This document shows positions 6,980 to 15,181 of a stretch of DNA of 18,874 bases, piece by piece (the stretch's first letter is position 1; each line of letters opens with the position of its first letter). The notes beneath the pieces are model-generated. The model ran no database searches, had not been told where the DNA came from, and worked only from the letters and a program-made list of their open reading frames with translations. A program made the translations under genes and the position numbers. The stretch lies in the NCBI GenBank assembly GCA_041477815.1, contig JBGOUV010000088.1, positions 1 through 18,874 of the forward strand, in the 5' to 3' direction. The DNA is from JBGOUV01 sp041477815 (GTDB taxonomy: Bacteria > Acidobacteriota > Terriglobia > Bryobacterales > JACQDG01).

Positions 6980-8563
6980 ATGACCACTTTACTCACCACC
7001 CCCGACTACCTCATCCTCGCCGCCTACTTCGCCGTCACCCTGGCCGTGGGCTTCTACCACTCCCGGCGCGAGCGCACCTCCACCGACTACTTCCTGGCCG
7101 GACGCCACGTCGGCTGGTTCGCCGTGGGGGCGTCCCTGTTCGCCACCAACATCGGCAGCGAGCACTTCATCGGCCTCGCCGGATCGGGGGCCTCGACCGG
7201 CCTGGCCGTCGGATGCTACGAGTGGTCGGCGAGCTTCTGTCTCTTTCTGCTGGCTTGGCTTTTCGTGCCGCATTACCTCCAGAGCCGGGTCTTTACCATG
7301 CCGGAATACCTGGAGCGACGCTTCAACTCGCGCTGTCGCTGGTACCTGACCAGCACCTCGATCTTCGCCTACATCTTCACCAAGATCTCGGTCGGCCTGT
7401 TCGCCGGCGCCATTCTGATCCGGGAGGTTCTGGGCTGGGACTACACCACCTCGGCCATCCTGCTGGTCATCGCCACCGGAGTCTATACGATCACCGGGGG
7501 GCTGGCCGCCGTCGTCTACACGGACGTGGTCCAGGCCTTTATCCTCATCGGCGGCGCGATCCTTCTCACCGTGCTCGGCCTGGACAAGGCCGGTGGTTTT
7601 GAGGGCCTCCGCTCCGCCCTCCCCGCCGACTTCTTCCACATGATCAAGCCCGCCGATCACGCGGCTTATCCCTGGCCCGGCACCACCCTGGGCACCCTGA
7701 TCCTGGGCATCTGGTACTGGTGCACCGATCAGGTCATCGTCCAGAAGACGCTCAGCGCCCGCAACATCGCGCACGCCCGCGGTGGCGCCTTGTTCGCCTC
7801 CGGTCTCAAGATCCTCCCCGTCTTCATACTGGTCCTACCCGGCCTCATTGCCAAGGCCCTGTGGCCCTCGGACGTCACCGGCGACAACGCCTATCCGCTG
7901 CTGGTCGTCCGCCTGCTGCCTGCGGGGTTGGTCGGACTCATGATCGCCGCCCTGCTGGCGGCCCTCATGTCGTCGCTCAGCTCGGTCTTCAACTCCTGCT
8001 CGACGCTGCTGACCCTCGACGTATACAAGAAGCTCCGCCCCTCGGCCGATGAGCGCACGCTGGTGCTGGTTGGGCGCCTCACAACCACAGCGATCGTTAT
8101 CCTCAGCATCATCTGGATTCCTTTTATCCGCTACCTGAACAATGAGATTTACCAATATTTACAGAGTGTCCAGGCGTATGTAGGAGCGCCCATCACCGCG
8201 GTGTTCCTCACCGGTATTCTCTGGAAGCGGGCCACCGCCCGGGCTGCCTTCCGGACTCTAGTGGCCGGGGGGTTGCTGGGCGCCGCCCGCTTTCTGCTGG
8301 ACATCCTCCGCAATGGCTTCGGCTACGACCTCGGGCCGCTGAACGCCGTGGTGGCCTTCAGCTTCCTCAACTTCAGCGTGATCGTCTTCGTCCTCTGCGT
8401 GGGCCTGATGGTTGCGCTCAGCCGCCGCGAGGAAGCGGCTTCCCCGGACCAGCTTCACGGCCTGACGTTGGAGCGGAGCTACACGCCGGCCTCCCGGCCC
8501 CTGATCGCCGCCACCGCCGCCATCGGCGTGACGATCCTTCTCCTTTGGTCCCACTTCCGGTAA
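6980..8563 (+). CDS. SGLT-like sodium:solute symporter (SSS family)
   Basis: 527-residue inner-membrane protein with about 13-14 hydrophobic segments. Strong similarity to the sodium/glucose branch is visible: GASLFATNIGSEHFIGLAGS, FTMPEYLERRFNSRCRWY, VYTITGGLAAVVYTDVVQ, IWYWCTDQVIVQKTLSARN and YLQSVQAYVGAPITAVF. Q395 in the last motif aligns with the sugar-contacting Gln457 of human SGLT1, while the Thr460 position is Gln398 here. Na+-driven uptake of a sugar, polyol or related compound is the likely job. ATG follows the metallohydrolase stop after one base (TAGAATG), so the two are probably translated together. A DUF362 gene follows 32 bp later. Confidence 0.93.
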   Translation: MTTLLTTPDYLILAAYFAVTLAVGFYHSRRERTSTDYFLAGRHVGWFAVGASLFATNIGSEHFIGLAGSGASTGLAVGCYEWSASFCLFLLAWLFVPHYLQSRVFTMPEYLERRFNSRCRWYLTSTSIFAYIFTKISVGLFAGAILIREVLGWDYTTSAILLVIATGVYTITGGLAAVVYTDVVQAFILIGGAILLTVLGLDKAGGFEGLRSALPADFFHMIKPADHAAYPWPGTTLGTLILGIWYWCTDQVIVQKTLSARNIAHARGGALFASGLKILPVFILVLPGLIAKALWPSDVTGDNAYPLLVVRLLPAGLVGLMIAALLAALMSSLSSVFNSCSTLLTLDVYKKLRPSADERTLVLVGRLTTTAIVILSIIWIPFIRYLNNEIYQYLQSVQAYVGAPITAVFLTGILWKRATARAAFRTLVAGGLLGAARFLLDILRNGFGYDLGPLNAVVAFSFLNFSVIVFVLCVGLMVALSRREEAASPDQLHGLTLERSYTPASRPLIAATAAIGVTILLLWSHFR

Positions 8564-8595
8564 TTGGCACTCCACCTGCTGGACGGAAGTGCGCC

Positions 8596-9615
8596 ATGCC
8601 AACCCATCTTTCTCGCCGCCACTTCCTCGCCCTGTCTGCCGCAGCCGCCCTGGCTCAAGAGCGGCGCTCGGCCGTCTCCCTGGTGAAGGGTGAGGATCGC
8701 CGCAGGAACATCCTCGACGCCCTGGTCGCCATCGACGACCAGATCCGCCCGGTCCTGGCCCGCCGGAGATACGTCATCATCAAACCTAACTTTGTCTCCG
8801 TTTCGAACCAGCTCGCCGCCACCCACGCCGACGCCATTCGCGGCATCCTGGACTATCTTGCTCCTCGATTCAAAGGACCGGTCGTAATCGCCGAGTCCTC
8901 GGCCGGAGAAACGCTGGCCGCCTTCGAGAACTTCCACTACGGCGGCCTGGTCACCGAATATCGGGCCCAGCAACTCACCCTGGTCGACTTGAACCAGGAA
9001 GCTCGTTATCAGACCATCCCGCTGATGGACTTCGACCTCCACGTCCAGCCGGTCCGCCTGGCCGCCCGTCTGCTCGACCCCGACGCCTTCGTCATCTCGG
9101 CGGCCCTCCTGAAAACCCACAACACCGTCGTCGCCACGTTGTCGGTCAAGAACCTGGTTCTTGGCGCTCCTCTACACCAGGGGCCCAAGGAATCCGCCCG
9201 CTGGAGCGACAAGCGGCGCTATCACGTCGGCGTCCGCCAGACGCACTACAACATGCTCCTGACCGCGCAGAAACTACAGCCCCAGTGGGGCGTGGCCGTG
9301 ATCGACGGCTTTGAGGGCATGGAAGGCAACGGCCCCTCCGGCGGCACGGCCGTCCCCTCGCGCCTGGCCCTGGCGTCCACCGACTTCATCGCCGCCGACC
9401 GCGTCGGTGTCGAGGTGATGGGTATCAATCCCGTCTGGGTGGGTTATCTGGCCTACTGCGGACAAGCAGGCCTGGGTCAATACGATCTGGCCCGGATCGA
9501 CGTGCGCGGTGAATCTCCGGCCGCCGTCCGCCGCAGCTACCAACTGCACCGCGACATCGAACGCGAGCTGGAGTGGATGGGTCCCCTGACCGGCCTGCCA
9601 CCCAAGCTCGGCTGA
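8596..9615 (+). CDS. Tat-exported DUF362 domain protein
   Basis: 339 residues starting MPTHLSRRHFLALSAAAALA, a twin-arginine signal (R7, R8). The mature part shows the DUF362 pattern: YVIIKPNFVSVSN, THADAIRGIL, VVIAESSAGE, LLKTHNTVVATLSVKNLVLG and VIDGFEGMEGNGPSGG. The family is uncharacterised; some members carry ferredoxin-like Cys motifs, but no Cys cluster is present here. The start at 8596 is supported by GGAAG at 8585-8589, six bases upstream. An in-frame ATG at 8545 lies inside the symporter gene and would push the Tat signal inward. It is the last gene of the rightward operon and meets the DUF1501 gene tail-to-tail after only five bases. Confidence 0.87.
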   Translation: MPTHLSRRHFLALSAAAALAQERRSAVSLVKGEDRRRNILDALVAIDDQIRPVLARRRYVIIKPNFVSVSNQLAATHADAIRGILDYLAPRFKGPVVIAESSAGETLAAFENFHYGGLVTEYRAQQLTLVDLNQEARYQTIPLMDFDLHVQPVRLAARLLDPDAFVISAALLKTHNTVVATLSVKNLVLGAPLHQGPKESARWSDKRRYHVGVRQTHYNMLLTAQKLQPQWGVAVIDGFEGMEGNGPSGGTAVPSRLALASTDFIAADRVGVEVMGINPVWVGYLAYCGQAGLGQYDLARIDVRGESPAAVRRSYQLHRDIERELEWMGPLTGLPPKLG

Positions 9616-9620
9616 ACGGC

Positions 9621-11063
9621 CTACGTGAGGAGCTTGTTAATTACCTGGCCGCCCACGTCGGTCAGGCGGAATTGGCGGCCCTGGAACGGGAAGGTCAGGC
9701 GGGTATGATCCAGCCCCAGCAGGTGCAGTAGGGTGGCTTGCAGGTCGTGGATGTGAATTCGCTCGGTGGGGGTGAAACCCAGCTCGTCGGTGCCGCCTAC
9801 CACTTGTCCGCCGCGGATACCGCCGCCGGCCAGGAATAGAGAATAGGCGTCGATGTGGTGGTTGCGGCCCACCTTGTTGCGCTCCCGTACTTCGCCCATG
9901 GGGGTGCGGCCGAACTCCCCGCCCCAGATCACCAGCGTGTGCTCCAGCAGGCCGCGCTGCTTCAGGTCGCGGATCAGGGCGGCGGTGGGACGGTCGATCT
10001 CGCGGCACACCTGGTCTAGCGGCTGGCCGAGGTCGGCATGGTGGTCCCAGTCGGCGTGGTAGAGCTGCACGAAGCGAACGCCTCGCTCCACCAGGCGGCG
10101 GGCCAGCAGGCAGTTGTTGGCATAGGAGCTCTTGCCGGGCTCGGCGCCATACATCTCCAGCGTCTGCCGAGTCTCTTTGGAGAAATCGATCAGCTCGGGA
10201 CCGCTGGTCTGCATGCGGTAAGCCATCTCGTAGGCGGCGATGCGGGTCGTGATTTCGGGGTCGCCGGTCTCGGCCAGCTTGGCGAGGTTCAGGTCGCGGA
10301 TGGCGTCCAAGGACTGCCGCTGGGTGCGCTCGGTGATGCCTTTGGGACTGGAGAGGTCGAGGATGGGATCGCCGCCGGAGCGGAACGGCACACCCTGGTA
10401 GGCTGAGGGCAGGAAGCCGCTCGACCACAGCGCCGCGCCGCCGCGGGGACCGCGCGGGCCGGACTCCAGCACCACGAATCCGGGCAGATCCTCGGACTCG
10501 CTCCCGATGCCGTAGGTGACCCAAGCGCCGATGCTGGGACGGCCGAAGCGCACCGACCCCGTGTTGACGAAACACTTGGCCGGGCCGTGATTGAAATTGT
10601 CGGTGGAGACGCCGGAGAGTAGGGCGATGTCGTCCGCCACCGTGCCGATGTTAGGCAGCAGCTCCGATAGGTAGAGCCCGCTCTTGCCGTGCCGCTGGAA
10701 CTCGCGCCGCGCGCCGAGGAGCTTGGGAGGATCCTTGGTGAAGGAGTCCATGAAGGCGAAGCGCTTGCCCTTGAGCAGAGACTCGGGGGCGGTCTTACCG
10801 TCGTATTCCTGGAGCTTGGGCTTGTAATCGAACAGCTCGAGCTGGCTGGGCGCGCCGGCCATGAACAGATAAATGACGTTCTTCACCTTGGCCGGAAAAT
10901 GCGGCGCCTTGGGCGCCATGGGATTGCTTGGCTTGGCAGTGGCCCCGAACAGGGCGCGGTCGCTGATCAAGGAGGCCAGGGCGAGGCGGCCCAGGCCCAC
11001 GCCGCAACGGCCGAAGAAATGACGGCGCGTTTCGAACTGGAGCAGGCGGTCATCCCAGGTCAT
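9621..11063 (-). CDS. Tat-signal DUF1501 protein (alkaline-phosphatase/sulfatase-like fold)
   Basis: 480 residues, full length for the family. The N-terminus has a twin-arginine motif (TRRHFFGRCGVGLG, R13/R14) and a hydrophobic stretch. Family segments: LFMAGAPSQLELFDYKPKL, SGVSTDNFNHGPAKCF, RGVRFVQLYHADWDHHADL, WGGEFGRTPMGE, RNHHIDAYSLFLAGGGIRGG and GGTDELGFTPTE. DUF1501 proteins almost always sit beside DUF1549/DUF1553 genes in Planctomycetes and Acidobacteriota, as here. The joint function is unknown; the fold suggests a metal-dependent hydrolase outside the cytosol. The ATG is six bases after the stop of the upstream partner, whose last codons supply a purine-rich GAGGGAG site. It is convergent with the DUF362 gene and shows no terminator in the five-base gap. 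Confidence 0.93.
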   Translation of the reverse strand: MTWDDRLLQFETRRHFFGRCGVGLGRLALASLISDRALFGATAKPSNPMAPKAPHFPAKVKNVIYLFMAGAPSQLELFDYKPKLQEYDGKTAPESLLKGKRFAFMDSFTKDPPKLLGARREFQRHGKSGLYLSELLPNIGTVADDIALLSGVSTDNFNHGPAKCFVNTGSVRFGRPSIGAWVTYGIGSESEDLPGFVVLESGPRGPRGGAALWSSGFLPSAYQGVPFRSGGDPILDLSSPKGITERTQRQSLDAIRDLNLAKLAETGDPEITTRIAAYEMAYRMQTSGPELIDFSKETRQTLEMYGAEPGKSSYANNCLLARRLVERGVRFVQLYHADWDHHADLGQPLDQVCREIDRPTAALIRDLKQRGLLEHTLVIWGGEFGRTPMGEVRERNKVGRNHHIDAYSLFLAGGGIRGGQVVGGTDELGFTPTERIHIHDLQATLLHLLGLDHTRLTFPFQGRQFRLTDVGGQVINKLLT

Positions 11064-11069
11064 GGCTCG

Positions 11070-13508
<2,439 letters not shown>

Positions 13509-13593
13509 GCTCGTCATCATTGTAAACCGATGCACGGCGGAAAACCAGGGCAAAAGGCAAAGGGCAGAGTTCGAAACGGTCCACCAAGGGGAG

Positions 13594-13657
13594 CCGAAGT
13601 TCGGCCCCCCCCACGTCTGCACCGGCCGACGAGCCGATCGCTCCGAAGTCCCCCCCC
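13594..13657. repeat. Direct repeat CCGAAGT plus C8 tract, two copies
   Basis: CCGAAGT at 13594-13600 is followed, after TCGG, by eight Cs (13605-13612). CCGAAGT at 13643-13649 is followed immediately by eight Cs (13650-13657). The copies start 49 bp apart in the divergent intergenic region and end 13 bp before the candidate promoter of the aldolase-like gene. They could be paired protein-binding sites or slippage-prone tracts. Nothing else explains them. Confidence 0.5.
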
Positions 13658-13669
13658 AGGAGCGTCTTC

Positions 13670-13678
13670 TGGTAGAAT
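13670..13678 (+). promoter_or_regulatory. Candidate extended -10 promoter for the aldolase-like gene
   Basis: TGGTAGAAT matches TG-N-TAGAAT, an extended -10 element, with no clear -35 at the right distance (that position is C-rich). The predicted start is near 13685, giving a leader of about 73 bases that contains an inverted repeat and a strong ribosome binding site. Confidence 0.4.
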
Positions 13679-13702
13679 CTTGGCGATCGCAGAAACGCCA
13701 AG
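13679..13702 (+). promoter_or_regulatory. Perfect 7-bp inverted repeat at the predicted transcript start
   Basis: CTTGGCG (13679-13685) and CGCCAAG (13696-13702) pair exactly around a 10-base loop. An 8-bp palindrome GCGATCGC (13683-13690) overlaps the left arm. Its placement right after the candidate -10 suits an operator for a dimeric regulator. As RNA it could form a 5' hairpin. Confidence 0.4.
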
Positions 13703-13742
13703 GCCAAGCCCTGCGTTTGCTGGAGCGAACCAACCGCACCAC

Positions 13743-13750
13743 AAGGAGGA
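13743..13750 (+). promoter_or_regulatory. Strong ribosome binding site of the aldolase-like gene
   Basis: AAGGAGGA is a near-perfect Shine-Dalgarno seven bases before the ATG at 13758. It settles the start despite an out-of-frame ATG at 13751. It contrasts with the leaderless-looking genes elsewhere in the window. Confidence 0.8.
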
Positions 13751-13757
13751 ATGGAGT

Positions 13758-14837
13758 ATGAGACGCCTGCTGTTTGCTGTGGCCGTGACCGCAGCTCCGG
13801 GTATGGTTATTTTTCAGGTCCAGGGACAGAACCCGCCGGCGCGCGGTCAGGCGCCGGCGCCCACCGCCGACCCCTATGCCAATAATCCGGAGGCCGGAAA
13901 GCAACGGTTCCCCCTGGCGGCTCCCGCCGGCAAAGACAGCGGCGCGATACGGACTCCCCTGCCCGGGGCGGTCAACCAGGGACCGGTCGACCCGGCCACG
14001 TGGAAGTACGGGCCGCAGTTCCGTCCGCCGGCAGACGCCAAGATCTGGAATCCCGTGAAGCTGAAGATGATGCGGGGCGAGAAGGTGACCGGTGGCACGT
14101 TGTTCAATTCCACGGATCCGGGCACTTATTGCGCCATGGCGAATGCGGGCTACGACTTCATCTGGACGGAGATGCAGCACGACCAGCGTGACTGGGGGCA
14201 GTTGGCCAAGATGTGGCGCACCTGTCCGCATGCCAAGGCCGTTCCGGGCGTGCGCCTCGCCTACGCCGACGAGCGGGAGATCCAGCACGCCACCGACGCC
14301 GGGGCTCTGGTGATCGTGGTGCCCACCGTTGACAGCGTCGAAGAAGCGACCGCGGCGCGGAACTGGACCTACTTCCCCCCGCTCGGCCGGCGCAGCCAGG
14401 GGGGTGGACAGGCCTTTGACCCTGCTATGTGGGGCTCCGTCCCGGGCGGCTATCGCCAGACGATTAATGACAACATCGTCCTCATTCTGATGATCGAAAC
14501 GCTCGAAGGTGTCAAGAGCGCGCACGAGATTGCCAGTATCCCGGGCGTCACCGCGCTCTTCGCGGCCAGCGGCGATCTCGGCAACTTCTCGGGCTACGCG
14601 CAGGGCTCGCCCGACTATGAGCGGTTGATCAACACCGTCCATGACGCCGCGATTTCGGCGGGTAAGCGGCTGTGCGGTCCCTTTGCCTGGCGCGATCGGC
14701 CGGACTTCACGTGCTTCCAGGCCGGCAGCGAGACGGCCGCCATCGCGCGCGGCGTGGCCGCCGAGCTCGGGCCCTTGGCTAATACTCAGGGCAAGGTGGA
14801 GGTCGGGCCTTTGGCGCCACCAGCGGCCAAACGGTAA
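13758..14837 (+). CDS. Exported HpcH/HpaI aldolase/citrate lyase family protein
   Basis: 359 residues. N-terminal signal peptide (MRRLLFAVAVTAAPGMVIF) and a Pro/Ala-rich linker precede a TIM-barrel of the HpcH/HpaI class II aldolase type. Landmarks: MMRGEKVTGGTLFN, CAMANAGYDFIWTEMQHDQ, VIVVPTVDSVEEATAA, ILMIETLEGVKSAHEIASI and FAASGDLGNFSGYA. The predicted metal ligands E247 (in IET) and D273 (in SGDL) are kept. The usual D-x-E-H-G segment reads WTEMQHDQRDW. Known relatives cleave or form hydroxy-keto acids with a divalent metal in the cytosol, so a secreted version is odd. The substrate is unknown. It has its own strong Shine-Dalgarno and is monocistronic-looking, being followed by 344 gene-free bases. 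Confidence 0.87.
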   Translation: MRRLLFAVAVTAAPGMVIFQVQGQNPPARGQAPAPTADPYANNPEAGKQRFPLAAPAGKDSGAIRTPLPGAVNQGPVDPATWKYGPQFRPPADAKIWNPVKLKMMRGEKVTGGTLFNSTDPGTYCAMANAGYDFIWTEMQHDQRDWGQLAKMWRTCPHAKAVPGVRLAYADEREIQHATDAGALVIVVPTVDSVEEATAARNWTYFPPLGRRSQGGGQAFDPAMWGSVPGGYRQTINDNIVLILMIETLEGVKSAHEIASIPGVTALFAASGDLGNFSGYAQGSPDYERLINTVHDAAISAGKRLCGPFAWRDRPDFTCFQAGSETAAIARGVAAELGPLANTQGKVEVGPLAPPAAKR

Positions 14838-14958
14838 GGGCACGCATCCAGGAGGAACCGTCGAAGTGCATTAGCAGGTGGGGACGGCGCAAAATATCCG
14901 CGATTCTCGGATACTGAGCCTGCTTGATGTGCCGGGGGCGTTGGTCTACGGCCGGAGC

Positions 14959-15004
14959 GGCGGGAGCCGCCTTCGGGCCCGCCCTTCGAAGCCGCTCGGC
15001 GGGC
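14959..15004 (+). repeat. Two GC-rich hairpins in the gene-free stretch
   Basis: GGCGG (14959-14963) pairs with CCGCC (14967-14971) across a three-base loop. GCCCGCC (14977-14983) pairs with GGCGGGC (14998-15004) across 14 bases. They lie 120-170 bases after the aldolase stop. No run of T follows, so termination would have to be Rho-dependent or another mechanism. In such GC-rich DNA, short stems of this sort also arise by chance. Confidence 0.3.
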
Positions 15005-15114
15005 AGGAAGGGTCGTAGCGACGCAAGCGGATCAGGACCGCAGCGACGGCCCGACACGACTACAAAGAAGAGAGCGGCGGCTCCCCAGAGACGGTACGAA
15101 GGCTTGACAGCCCG

Positions 15115-15123
15115 TGATATACT
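15115..15123 (+). promoter_or_regulatory. Candidate extended -10 promoter of the propeller gene
   Basis: TGATATACT fits TG-N-TATACT. A perfect TTGACA sits at 15104-15109 but is only 8 bp upstream, too close to act as its -35. The predicted start near 15130 gives a leader of about 52 bases. The AT content rises sharply here relative to the flanks, as expected for a promoter. Confidence 0.45.
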
Positions 15124-15137
15124 TTCGTTCCGGCTTT

Positions 15138-15155
15138 TCCCCACTCAGGGGAGTG
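15138..15155 (+). promoter_or_regulatory. Two mutually exclusive hairpins in the propeller-gene leader
   Basis: TCCCC (15138-15142) can pair with GGGGA (15148-15152), or CACTC (15142-15146) can pair with GAGTG (15151-15155). Both cannot form together. The ribosome site AGGAAGGA (15163-15170) follows 8 bases later, 11 bases before the ATG. A role as a translational or protein-binding switch is speculative. Confidence 0.3.
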
Positions 15156-15181
15156 ATCTCGCAGGAAGGAAAATTTCACTC

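Larger units (their letters stand above)
14838..15181 (+). other. 344-bp gene-free stretch with nested inverted repeats (candidate structured RNA)
   Basis: No convincing gene is present. Directly after the aldolase stop, three nested complementary pairs occur: GGCAC (14839-14843) with GTGCC (14929-14933), AGCAGG (14873-14878) with CCTGCT (14919-14924), and TATCCG (14895-14900) with CGGATA (14908-14913) around a seven-base loop. Further GC hairpins follow, and the last part holds the promoter and leader of the next gene. The set could be a 3' structure protecting the upstream mRNA, a small RNA, or decayed mobile DNA. No U-tract was seen, so it is not a standard intrinsic terminator. Confidence 0.4.

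Noticed and set aside
4435..6999. 854-codon open frame on the minus strand
   Set aside because: It lies opposite the exported metallohydrolase and part of the TPR-TonB-C gene. Its translation is His/Val/Gly-rich without any family motif, as expected for an antisense shadow in GC-rich DNA.
14977..15004. Intrinsic terminator at the GCCCGCC/GGCGGGC hairpin
   Set aside because: The loop is long (14 bases) and no T-run follows, so it was listed only as a hairpin.
15104..15123. TTGACA and TATACT as a standard -35/-10 pair
   Set aside because: The spacer is only 8 bp, far below 16-18 bp; the extended -10 reading is preferred.
14779..15144. 121-codon minus-strand open frame over the gene-free stretch
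   Set aside because: It includes a hydrophobic segment and an RRPHLLMHF stretch, but I recognise no family. It overlaps the aldolase 3' end antisense and has no clear ribosome site, so it was left as a possible remnant only.
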